DNA from: Warburgia ugandensis
Lineage: Eukaryota > Streptophyta > Magnoliopsida > Canellales > Canellaceae
DNA length: 64,000 nucleotides
Direction: 5' to 3'
Assembly: GCA_035236585.1 (NCBI GenBank)
Contig: CP141132.1
Span: forward strand, 58,935,880-58,999,879
The translations under genes and the position numbers were made by a program. The notes under the pieces are model-generated. The model worked only from the letters and a program-made list of their open reading frames with translations, was not told the origin of the DNA and did no database searches. Positions 14,801 to 23,739 of this stretch are shown piece after piece (the stretch's first letter is position 1; every line of letters starts with the position of its first letter).

Positions 14801-17800
14801 GGAGAAATGTCTCAACTTCTGAACAACAGAGATAAGCAGAATTCTCTGCAGGCAAATAGCACAAATTTTCTCTACAGCCAAATGTCTGACTTTGGGTCCA
14901 ACCGTATTCTACCTCAGGAGTTGCTAGTGTTTCTTTAACCTAGTCATCCATTATGCCAGTATACTTCCTTTAAGTTCATTTTAGTTGCTACATGATGATG
15001 GAGTTTCTATCTGCAGTTGGTGCTGCCAAAACGAGAGGTTCCAACAAATATACCTTGCTATTGTCAAAGGGATTTTGACATGCACCATCCCAAATGAATG
15101 GAATTCTTTTCATCAGTAGAAGAAATGGAAACCATCTTAAAGGCAGATTATGAGGATCCTTTGATGTATCTAAGCCTTCCATGCAAGCTTTTGAGTTCAA
15201 GTGGATTCTTTGGCGATGGCATCTTTTGAATGACTTTGATCTTAAAGAGATCAATTTTGATGCCCCCATGTCTATCAAGAAGCTAGAAGTTCTTTTTAGG
15301 TGATCCCAAAAGCATACTTAAGGGAATTCATCTTCATCAATATGCTTCTGAAGTCCTTTGAACACTATTACAAGATGAAGATTCTAGAGACAAGTTCTGA
15401 TGGGAAGTCATGCACATAACATTGTAGTTTACCACTTAGAACCCATCAAGATGACTTCAATTAGACACTGGTAGGTATCATTAAAGACAACTACCATTGG
15501 TCACAGTAGATATCCTAGGTGTTGAAAATGTGGCTTTAATGAGGATTTCCATGATTAATAGTGAGAAATGATTCACTAGATAAGCAAGATTAAGATCCTA
15601 GAGTCACCATAGACATAAGTTTGCCTATTCTCTTCCTTGACAAGACCAACACTAGTAATAGAATAATATCACTATTGAATCTTGAATTCATTAGTTTCTT
15701 CACCTTTCCTTTGTTTAAGACATTATTTCGGTCTGAAACAACAACATAAAGGCTGTTTATAATTGGCAATCTCTTAAGGAGTCAATTGCAAACTTATGTT
15801 CAGCAATATGGGGCTCAACTAGGATAATTCATGATAGTTCCAAGCGAATATATCTCCGTTGCCAGACAAGAATTGATATTGTGTTTCTTTTCCTGATCTG
15901 ATAGAGTTGCATTTATGAAGGTAGATCTTGGGCATTGTGATTACCTGGGATAACATCCAATCTGTCAATAGTTGTTTCACAAAGTTTGCTTAAAATACTA
16001 TTGCTAAAATGTAATGTGTTTGGAAACCTACATCTGCTTATCTGTCAGAAATCTGTTTACCTGGTCATCGAAATTTTTAATCATGAACTCTGACCAATAT
16101 GTATACAAACTACACTACTTTAACCTGATTGTGCTTTAAAGGCTGATCTCAGCCATCTCTTTTATGGTAGGAACCATCATTTAAGAGTGTTTAGCCCGTA
16201 GGCCTAAAGTAACAATTGAATAATTTGGACCGTTTAAAATATATAATACTTTTGTATCCCTGATCATAATAAAAAGAGATTTATCTTAATATGGTCCCTA
16301 CACTTCAAAGGATTATGGCCTATGAAATTTCCTTGGTTAACCAACGAAAAGAGATAGTTTTCATTTCTAACATGTAGAATTGTGATCTTATATGCATATG
16401 TACAAAATGAATTCCTTTGACTTTTAGGATCATCTAATGGATGAGATTTATGTCATGGCACATTTATGATAAGGATTTTCTTTTCAAGGCAAATTACAAT
16501 AAAAAGAAGTAGGAAAGGTAGAGATGTGGGACAGAATAGGAAGATGCATAGTTTTGATCACTAGAATCTAGGCCTTGAATAGGTAAGGAACCTATGATGT
16601 AATTTCTCTTATACAGGTTCGTACTCTGGCACTTTTGGCCACCTTATTATTCCAAAGAAAAAATTAGCATATCCACAGAATATAACTCGAAAGAAGGTTC
16701 ATTGCATTCCCCAAAAAGGGTATTGCAAAATAGCAATAATTGATTCTCATATAACCATTGTGGTCCGCCCCTTCCCCGGACCCCGCATAGGCGGGAGCTT
16801 CGTGCACCGGGGCTGCCCTTTATATACTCAAATTTCCTGCTTACGAAAATTACATCATGGGATGCTATGATGATGACATATTATAAGCTATTATCTCTAT
16901 AACCATTCCCTCTTAAAATAAGATGCATTTATAAATATAGTTTTTCATAACCATGAGTTCCATAACGACTTCTAATAAGAGTTTCCAATTGCAACCCTTA
17001 GTTTCTTGGTCATGATTATTTTAGCACAATTTGGTTTTACTATTTTGCTATTGCTTCATTTTTCGATAAATCATGAATTGGCAAGGTCTTACTAAGCAGA
17101 CTACACATTGTTTGGCGCCCACTTGATGAATCAATGTTGTCATGAACTATTACCATATCGGAGAAGGAGGAAGGTCATGTATTCTTCTGCACCCACTAGT
17201 ACCTTGATTGATGAGGTACTGGATTTTATCATTGAGGAAAGACCTTGAGATTAAGGTTTAGGTGTTGATGTTATGGACATTACCATGTATAGTTCTCCTT
17301 CCAGATTCCTCAGGGCTTCTGCGTTTAAGAAACTCTAATTTCCCACTTTTAATCATCCGATCAAGGATTCGTGGAGTATCCTTCGTGGAAGAACTGAATT
17401 TGTGATTCTTGGGGCCATGCAAGGATCTTTGATTAAACTTTCCCTTTGCTGTCAACATTCTTCTTGGCACATTCCTTGTCATCTTCTCTTCTCAGTGCTG
17501 ACTTAGGAGTGACAGCTATGGTGATCACACTGTATAATGGTCACAGCACAACTCTCATCTTTCTCTTCAAGTTAGTACATCAAGACAATGGTCATACTGT
17601 TGGAATGATCATTGGCAAAAAAGCAATAAAGAAATTCTAGATGTTGCATACTTGTAGCATCAATTCAACACAGTAGGGCTCCATTTAGCACTACTAAGCA
17701 GGTAAACCTCTCTGCGTGTGATCACAATCTTATATGGAATCTGGGACCAGCTTACTAAACCTTGTAAAGGGAATCTATTCAGGTAGATAGTTGGAAGCAT

Positions 17801-20800
17801 TGCTAATATGAACTTCCTAATGTCGCCACCACCATTGGCAGAATAAGCAAAATGCTCCCTAGAGTAACGAGTGTCCTGGTAGGTTAACCATCCAACATTC
17901 AATACCCCAAAGGTAATGACAGATTACAAATCTGGACTTAAACATCCCACAAGTAGTATCGCATCTTCTACCTCCATAAGATACGGCTTTAGTAACGTAT
18001 CACTCAAGCCAAGAACCCACTAAGTATATGTACTTCCTTAGTCACTTGAACAAAGCTACTCAATGTTGCCAAACATTCATTGCTACAGAAGGTCAAGGTT
18101 TTCTGGCTAGGATTTTATTACCGGTCTCAGCATCTTCTATTAGAATTCAAGAATTTGTGGCTAACATTGCTAGGAAGGAATAAATTCATGTGACACAACC
18201 ACGATGGTGACGAAGATAGTCCACAAAAATTCTAGCAGGTGAGCTAAACTAGGAAGTTCTTGATGAATGTGAAACAGAGGCCCTAAAGAAAGGTTATAAA
18301 ATCAGTTACTGAATTTCAGGAGCTTTAAAATTAGACTGGAATGAAACTATGACACGAGTGTGAAGGGATTTCTAGAACAACTTGAGAAGGATGAGGATAC
18401 TTAGAAAACAAAACCAAAAAGCAAAGCTATCGAGAAGAGGTTGTGAGTTGTGACTAGCTACCAAGTTATCTTGAGTTTTTCCTAGGTTCTAATGTTAGTA
18501 ATGCTACCAAAGTTTTGAACACACCTCTCTTGTATGCAAATAAAGTTATTTCAGAGTCTGAAGAGATTACTTTATTCTTCTTTTCAGAGGATGCATTTAT
18601 GGAGTATAAAAGCCAGGCAACAACATGTGGGATGGGCTAGCCAATAGATAATAAAGAGAGTGACACACCGGACAAGAAACAGTGTCTATTGGGTAGTAAA
18701 TGAGATGGAATGAGACAGGGAGTTTGGACTAAATCAGGTGAAACATAGGACCGAACTAAGACTATATCGGGTGCTAGATGGGATGAATCCAGGCTGTATC
18801 AAGTGATGCATAATACAAAGCTCAAAATGTATGAATTCTTGTTGCTGATGAAGTAGGTGTTTCCATGCCTATTGTGAGACTTGGACTTCACCATGGAGTC
18901 TATTGCCTGAAAGGATTCCAAATCAATGATTTTGGGATGGTGGAGATGGTAAGAATTGCTACCTTCTGCATTCTTGGGGATGAAATCAATAGGTTCCCAA
19001 CAAGAACTCCAACATTATTAATTTTGCAAGTGATGCTACAGTTCCTGCACATAAGGAAGAGAACAAGGCTACATGATGCAGGAAGAGACGTGTTGCATCA
19101 AGTGTGCCAGGAAATTTGTTTAGCAAATGACTTCTCTTGAATGTGAGAAGTAAAGAATAGCAATGTACCCAAGAAGATACATAAAATTCCCTCTCTGGGG
19201 ACTTCCATCAAATTAGTGATGTGGGTACATGTGTTTGACAGTAATGGCCTCACTTACACTTCCACCAGTTCCAGAAACACTTGGTTGTCTATCATATTGT
19301 GTATTCTTGACATCATTGTATCAATGTGAACATACACTGGTCTCTGACATGGCAGGTTGTTAAAAACCAGAAATTGGACATGACAGAAAAATAATAAACA
19401 TTACAGAAAAGCTAAATTAAACAAAATCTCAAAAAGACACCAAGAAAAATGCAGCAGCTCCTTTTAAAGTTACAATGAGAATCTGAAGTCCCACATGTTT
19501 TCGAGAATGCCTGTTAGTATGTTGGGAAGTGTCCGCCGAAGTGTCAAACAGGTGTTATGTCGACGCATGTTTGACATGGATTAGAGATAGAAATAGAAGT
19601 GTCTGACAAATGATAGTTTATATCCTTGAGAGAGCGTTGTATACTAATCAGATCAGAAGTGATCATAACAAACATGACTACAAACTTACGCAATTGGAAG
19701 AAGATGAAAAGAAGAGATCAAAGAGAATAAAAGAAATATGAAGGTCTGTAGGTAATCTTCTTCTCAAATGCTTTGAGATCTTTTCAAATAATGCAAGCTT
19801 GATGCAAGGATTCGAAATTTTGATGATTTTCCATGATTGTTTATGACAAAAATGATCCACTGAAATTGCTGGTATTCACAGTAGAAGTCAAATAGTGGTT
19901 CCTGCAGCATTCTTACCAACACGTAAAACATTAAGTAATCTAAAAAACGTTCATGTGGTTGCAGGGGCACCACACATGATTTTTCAGGAGGTCAGAAAGA
20001 ATCCAAGTGGCGATGCTCCTTAGCAGTGAAAAAGATACCATGGATATGATCTACGATGAAAATATGGGGGGATGGATTCCTCCCATAGCTGTGGTGATTT
20101 TCATGGTTGAACATGGTTATTTTATTATTGTACTACTTCTTGAAAGCTGCGCAAAAAGTTATTAAAGAAAAACGGGTGTGTTTTAAAGCACGGCAGAAGA
20201 CTAGAAATAATAAAAACTATGAATAGTATAAGAATGCTAAAAAATTTGTTAAGGTAATAGTAAGTGAGGCTAAACTCAAGGCATATGATGATCTCTATAA
20301 TAGACTAGGATCAAGAGAAGGTGAAAAAGATGTGTTTAAACTTGCAGAAATAAGTGAACGGAAGGGTAAGGACTTGGGCCACGTTAAGAACATTAGAAGT
20401 GATGATCAAAGGGTATTAGTTAAAGATGATGACATCAAACAAAGGTGGGAAAGTTACTTTCAAAAATTACTAAATGACAATTGTCCTGAGAATATAGGGA
20501 TTGAAAGTACTACAAACCTAAATAACATAAACATTGGACATTATAGATACCACCATAGGATTAGAATACCTAAAGTGAAAGAGGCCTTGAAAAAGATGAA
20601 ATCAAGAAAGGCCTTGGGGCCCAATGGTATACCAATAGAGGTTTGGAAGCATATGGTAGATATTGGAGTAGCTTGGTTAACCAAGTTGTTTAACAAGATT
20701 ATAAAATTAAAAAAAATGCCGTATGAATGGAGGAAGAGTTGTACACTACCAATTTATAAGAATAAAAGAGACATTCAGAACTGCACTATAAGCCACACTA

Positions 20801-22902
20801 AGAAACTTATTGAAAGAGTGATTAAGAAGAGGCTATGGCATGAGACAAGTGTATTGGAGAACCAGTTTAGTTTCATGCTTGAGAGGTCTACCATGAAAAC
20901 TATTTTCTTACTAAGACAATTGATAAAGAAATATAAGAAGAGGAGGAAAGACCTCCACATGGTCTTTATTGATAAGAGAAAACTTATGATAGGATTCCTA
21001 GAGAGTTAATATGAAGAGTGTTGGGTGAGGAAGGGTTTTGAGGGGTATATAGACATAATTAAAGATATGTATGAAGGAGCGATAACAAATGTTATCTCCA
21101 CTTGTGGAAAGACTAGTGATTTTCCTATCACTGTAGGATTGTACTAAGGATCAGCATTGAGCCCATACTTTTTCACGTTAGTTATGGATGAGTTAACAAG
21201 ACATCTGCACGAGGAGATTCTATGGTGCATGCTATTTGCAGATGATATAATTTTAATTGATAAGACAAGGAAGGGCGTAAACATAAAGCTAGAATTATGA
21301 AGAGAAGCATTAAAACCTAAAGGATTTAAAATCAGCCAAACTAAAATAGAGTATATAGAAAGCAATTTTAGAAAGGAAAGCAGGAGAGGAGCACCAATAA
21401 AGATTGATATCCAAGAAGTCCCTGTAAAAGACAACTTTCGGTACTAAGGATCGATGATTTATGAGAGTGGAGAGATTGGCAGGGAGGTTACCCAAAAAAT
21501 CCAAGGGGGATGAAACAAATTGAGATGCGCATCTGAAGTTTTGTATGATCGATGGGTGTCACTCAAACTAAAAGGAAAATTCTATAGGATGACTACAAGG
21601 CCGGCCATGCTCTATGGATCAGAGTGTATTGCAGCTAAGGAACATCATGTTCACAGGATGAGTGTAGCGGAAAAAAGGATGTTGAGATGGATGAGTGGCA
21701 AAACAAGAAAGGATAGAATTAGGAATGAAAACATTAAAGGAAACTTAGGGGTAACACCAATAAGTAATAAGATGAGGGAGATTAGACTGAAATGGTTTGG
21801 ACATGTCCAACAAAGACCAAAAATAGCACTTGTTAAAAGGAGTGAGACAATGCAAGTAAAACGTGCTAAAAGGACAAGGGGACGGCTCAAAAGAACATGG
21901 ATAAAAGTAGTGAGAAAAGATTTAAAAACTTTGAGACTAAATGAAGCCATGGTGCTCAATAGAGGCGAATAGAGGAACAAGATTCATGTGGCCGATCCCT
22001 AATTAGGACAAGGTCTTGATGATGACGACGACGACGACTACTTCTTGAAAGCTAATTTCCATACCTTCCAAGAATTAGGAGGTCTCACAAGTTCTAGTAA
22101 GGGACAAAACCTGCCTCCACTAAATTACATTGACAAGAAGATGGGTTACATGATCGTGATATAACCAGATAACAAGAACCAATTAAAATAGTCCACAATG
22201 TTAGTTAAATGTAACAGGTTTCCCAAGGAATCCTTTGAGGATCAATAACCACAAGAAGTTGATTTTGGGAAATCCTACAAAGATCCAGAGACCAAACATC
22301 TTTTTGTAACTTGATGTTGGATTTAAATTCAAAGTATTCATTAAATGATTTTTTATAACAATTTAGATAGAGAATCTCCCCCTAATCTCCGCCTAATGTA
22401 AATTAGTAAATGGAATTCGAATAGATCACATCCTACAGAACTCATAAATCCTTTTGAATCACTGATTCATTTGACTCTAGGAGGATCATATGACAGCGCA
22501 TCATTTACTTCAATCATTTAGATTACATAAATTACTCGCAAACACTCCGAAAACTACAAAATGCATTATCTGCAGAAAAAAAGACCGTGAAAGAAAGTAC
22601 ATTAGGAACTCAGCCGATAATAGAGAAATCCACTCTTAAGTGCTGGTCTTATAACAGAAAAGACAGGAGAAAATTTGAAATAATAAAAGGAAACAAGTGA
22701 GGGAAATTCAAGAATAGAAGACGGAGACAATATGAGATCTTAAGCGAATTGGGATAGCAAAATCGATTGAGAAATCGTGATACCTGGAGGGAAAGGATTT
22801 TCAGAAAGGAAAGATGGAAAGAAATTGACCGTGCAGAAATTTGTCGTACCGTTCTACGAGGATGTTGCCTTCGGAGTTGGAGAAGAGAACGGCGAGCAAC
22901 AT
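5740..22902 (-). CDS. LOLITA: LOLITA, TPLATE/TSET adaptor complex small subunit (5 exons)
   Basis: Joined coding parts: 22902-22850, 13122-13009, 6479-6400, 6321-6197 and 5811-5740, 444 nt giving 147 residues plus TGA. The protein starts [18 protein letters not shown] (longin-like first strand) and continues with [20 protein letters not shown] (21-40), [20 protein letters not shown] (57-76), the [20 protein letters not shown] block (95-114), LDEIVWK (118-124) and [11 protein letters not shown] at the end. These blocks and the length fit plant LOLITA (Arabidopsis At1g15370). In plants this family is the sigma/zeta-like small subunit of the TPLATE complex, which works with TPLATE, TASH3, TML, TWD40-1/2 and AtEH1/2 in clathrin-mediated endocytosis at the plasma membrane. 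All splice sites are GT..AG and phases agree across every junction. No stop, frameshift or missing block was seen, so the gene looks intact despite large element insertions in introns 1 and 2. Identity is from recall of the family, not a search. Confidence 0.93.
5812..6196 (-). other. LOLITA intron 4 (385 bp)
   Basis: GTAGTG donor, T-rich acceptor. No repeat or gene was recognised inside. Confidence 0.85.
6197..6321 (-). CDS. LOLITA: LOLITA exon 4
   Basis: Acceptor gtgctcag|TG; donor AAG|GTAGTG with GT at 6196-6195. Encodes the rest of Leu83 to Lys124, containing [19 protein letters not shown] and LCLDEIVWK, the most recognisable part of the family. Confidence 0.96.
6400..6479 (-). CDS. LOLITA: LOLITA exon 3
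   Basis: Acceptor tatttcag|G at 6480; donor T|GTAAGT with GT at 6399-6398. Encodes the end of Lys56 through Ala82 (hydrophobic strand [12 protein letters not shown], then [10 protein letters not shown]) and the first base of Leu83. It is too short to stand out as an open frame alone. Confidence 0.93.
7226..7573 (-). repeat. Chromovirus 3' LTR
   Basis: 348 bp with TG..CA ends, nearly the same sequence as 12394-12789 except for a missing pyrimidine-rich stretch of about 40-50 bp. The upstream polypurine-like tract (minus-strand GATAGGGGCGGG) lies at about 7578-7590. Confidence 0.92.
7480..8881 (-). pseudogene. Chromovirus integrase with C-terminal chromodomain
   Basis: In order on the minus strand: zinc-binding domain with [12 protein letters not shown] and CDVCQRS (8660-8881); catalytic core starting [16 protein letters not shown], with Asp in SMDF, a second Asp in IVSDWNRIF, and Glu near [11 protein letters not shown] (8232-8609); the [19 protein letters not shown] region (8000-8308); and a chromodomain with [16 protein letters not shown] and [10 protein letters not shown] (7480-7812). 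The pieces are in different frames, so it is interrupted. Chromodomains of these elements are thought to guide integration to marked chromatin. The final frame continues 94 bp into the 3' LTR before its stop. Confidence 0.9.
8883..9830 (-). pseudogene. Chromovirus reverse transcriptase
   Basis: Begins with [10 protein letters not shown]-like and ELLDADII-like stretches (about 9450-9560). It continues with [42 protein letters not shown] and the catalytic FFDDILVYS box, and ends [13 protein letters not shown] stop separates the two parts near 9470. The reverse transcriptase normally copies element RNA to DNA. Directly after SWPVP (8886) the next recognisable text is integrase, so the connection and RNase H regions are absent. 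Confidence 0.92.
9831..10420 (-). pseudogene. Chromovirus nucleocapsid knuckle and protease
   Basis: The minus strand encodes [14 protein letters not shown] (about 10325-10373), the knuckle type seen in plant chromovirus gag, then an acidic linker and an aspartic-protease motif IDMGASHNF (about 10085-10112; the usual form has D-S/T-G). The following [14 protein letters not shown] matches the second half of such proteases. Met in place of the Ser/Thr of the active-site triad is unusual and may inactivate it. Confidence 0.8.
10495..11385 (-). pseudogene. Chromovirus gag (main copy)
   Basis: Starts at ATG 11385 with a coiled-coil-like stretch ([32 protein letters not shown]), then [18 protein letters not shown] (about 11035-11090), [34 protein letters not shown] and [11 protein letters not shown] (10495-10827). 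This is the classic capsid arrangement of plant chromovirus gag. At least two frame changes break it. Confidence 0.85.
11405..11416 (-). promoter_or_regulatory. Second primer-binding site copy
   Basis: Minus strand TGGTATCAGAGC, complementary to the 3' end of initiator tRNA-Met, next to a partial LTR. It is part of the internal duplication. Confidence 0.85.
11418..11607 (-). repeat. Partial internal LTR copy
   Basis: The first 190 bp (plus-strand order) match both outer LTRs, then at about 11605 (...ctctggg) the sequence jumps into gag. It arose from the 0.98-kb internal duplication, not from a separate insertion. Confidence 0.88.
11608..12361 (-). pseudogene. Duplicated 5' gag segment
   Basis: Repeats the text of 10631-11385, offset about 977 bp, from ATG 12361 to the [12 protein letters not shown] region. 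One codon corresponding to Gln in [10 protein letters not shown] has become a stop. Coding capacity is lost. Confidence 0.87.
12381..12392 (-). promoter_or_regulatory. Primer-binding site (initiator tRNA-Met)
   Basis: Minus strand TGGTATCAGAGC, one base inside the 5' LTR. This is the standard reverse-transcription primer site of many plant LTR elements. Confidence 0.92.
12394..12789 (-). repeat. Chromovirus 5' LTR
   Basis: 396 bp, TG..CA. It has a longer pyrimidine tract than the 3' LTR (C-rich runs around 12603-12660 and 12719-12737). It should carry the element promoter. Confidence 0.92.
13009..13122 (-). CDS. LOLITA: LOLITA exon 2
   Basis: Acceptor ttattgcag|C at 13123; donor AA|GTATGT with GT at 13008-13007. 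Encodes the end of Arg18 to the first two bases of Lys56, including the conserved [17 protein letters not shown] block. Length 114 nt keeps the frame. Confidence 0.95.
13990..14075 (+). repeat. SINE-like, tRNA-related sequence
   Basis: Shows a possible RNA polymerase III A box (ggttagcacctaa, about 13994) and a B-box-like ggttctggattcaagtcc (14044-14061) with tRNA-like spacing. Ends and target duplication were not found. Confidence 0.35.
14990..15300 (-). pseudogene. Gypsy reverse transcriptase/RNase H junction fragment
   Basis: Minus-strand frames give [17 protein letters not shown]-like text followed by GRLRYIK, then [20 protein letters not shown] and EPLVLAAP. This is the usual connection between reverse transcriptase and RNase H in Tat/Ogre-like Gypsy elements. 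Frameshifts are present. No LTR could be assigned. Confidence 0.65.
16755..16822 (+). mobile_element. Au-SINE 3' fragment
   Basis: The plus strand reads ttgtggtccgccccttcccc, then ggaccccgcataggcgggag and cttcgtgcaccggggctgcc, followed by cttt. This is the conserved 3' part of plant Au SINEs. The tRNA-related 5' half is not visible, so the copy is truncated. Confidence 0.8.
20132..20148. repeat. LINE target-site duplication, left copy
   Basis: ACTACTTCTTGAAAGCT, identical to 22037-22053. Confidence 0.93.
20149..22036 (+). mobile_element. 5'-truncated RTE-type LINE in LOLITA intron 1
   Basis: 1888 bp between exact 17-bp duplications, antisense to LOLITA. The plus strand encodes the pre-palm region ([20 protein letters not shown] and [10 protein letters not shown], 20332-20500), [19 protein letters not shown], a deleted RGIKLM site near 20790, [30 protein letters not shown] with the catalytic FADD (21150-21260), and the tail [32 protein letters not shown] and [10 protein letters not shown] (21650-21910). 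It ends in a GAT/GAC trinucleotide tail (about 22016-22036). The endonuclease part is absent because of 5' truncation. Several stops and frameshifts interrupt the rest. Confidence 0.93.
22037..22053. repeat. LINE target-site duplication, right copy
   Basis: ACTACTTCTTGAAAGCT, identical to the left copy; it marks a single target-primed insertion. Confidence 0.93.
22850..22902 (-). CDS. LOLITA: LOLITA exon 1
   Basis: Starts with the only ATG that gives the expected longin N-terminus (residues 1-17 plus two bases of Arg18). The donor is CG|GTACGA, with GT at 22849-22848. Confidence 0.9.
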
Positions 22903-23110
22903 TTTCCCTTTCGCTTTTCTTTGCTTTTCACTCCTTTTTCCCTTTTGTCACAACCTGGAGAAAGAGGAGGGAATGAAGAGAGTCTGCTGACACCAACTCT
23001 GCGCCACGAGAGACGATAAAGTGAGGCTCTTTTAGGAGCTCCAGAAGGAGACTTCGCTATTAAAAGGGGGAGAATATAAAGCTAGCCATGTTATCTTGAG
23101 AGACATACAG
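22903..23110 (-). promoter_or_regulatory. LOLITA 5' UTR and probable core promoter
   Basis: GC-richer, pyrimidine-rich on the minus strand upstream of ATG 22902. A TATA-like TTTATATTCT (minus strand) lies at 23071-23080, about 170 bp before the ATG. Placement of the start site is inference. Confidence 0.4.
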
Positions 23111-23495
23111 TCAGACCTGCTCAACCGTTATGTTCCCACAATTTGCCTCCCCGACTTCTATTTTTTCAGTTTAATCTCTCAACTATGCAGTAATTCGGTA
23201 GCCATTAATCCTTTCGGAAGTCGGACGTCGACTTCAGCTATAATCATTCTCACTTTATTTACTTAATTGTTTTCTAACATTTGTTCAGGCTTACCTAATT
23301 AGTTTTTTTTTTTTTGGGGATTTTTTGTAAAAATGCTATTACGACATTTTTGCAAAAAAATCCAATATTTTTACATTTTTGCAAATTTACCATTACATTT
23401 TAGAGGGCTTTGCAAATTTACCATTCTGTTTCAGTTTCATCTAGATTTACCATGTAAAATTATAAAATTTCAATATTGCCATTGCAGTTTCTGCT

Positions 23496-23735
23496 TTGTT
23501 TAACGGTACAGAACATCTATCACCGTGGAAGAAGATTGACGATACAAGGCCGACGATGACCAACTTGATCGGCCCTCTTCCTTCGCCAGAGATCTACTAC
23601 ACTAAGATAGCACACACCCTTAAAACCCATTTCTATGGTCATACGCGTACCCCCACCTCCATTTCTCCTATTCAGCCATCTTCCTTTGCCAGCGAGCACA
23701 TGCCCCAAATACATTTCCGTCCTCCTATCAAGAGG
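23496..23735 (+). CDS. Possible first exon of a divergent gene (unrecognised)
   Basis: An open frame from ATG 23496 runs through MTNLIGPLPSPEIYYTKIAH (from about 23556) and a proline/serine-rich part to PPIKR, meeting a good donor AAGAG|GTAATC followed by a CT run near 23738. It is GC-richer than its surroundings and lies about 0.6 kb upstream of LOLITA in the opposite direction, as expected for a divergent promoter pair. I do not recognise the protein and found no second exon. It could also be promoter-proximal non-coding DNA. Confidence 0.25.
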
Positions 23736-23739
23736 TAAT

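Larger units (their letters stand above)
13123..22849 (-). other. LOLITA intron 1 (9727 bp)
   Basis: GTACGA donor next to exon 1 and TTGCAG acceptor next to exon 2. It contains, from low to high coordinates, a SINE-like sequence, a Gypsy pol fragment, an Au-SINE 3' end and an RTE-type LINE. Stretches 13.15-13.98, 15.3-16.7 and 16.9-20.1 kb hold no feature I can name; they may include more decayed Gypsy sequence. Confidence 0.85.

Noticed and set aside
21651-21980. Minus-strand frame within the LINE (and 20775-20960, 21144-21504)
   Set aside because: Antisense shadows of the reverse transcriptase and its C-terminal domain.
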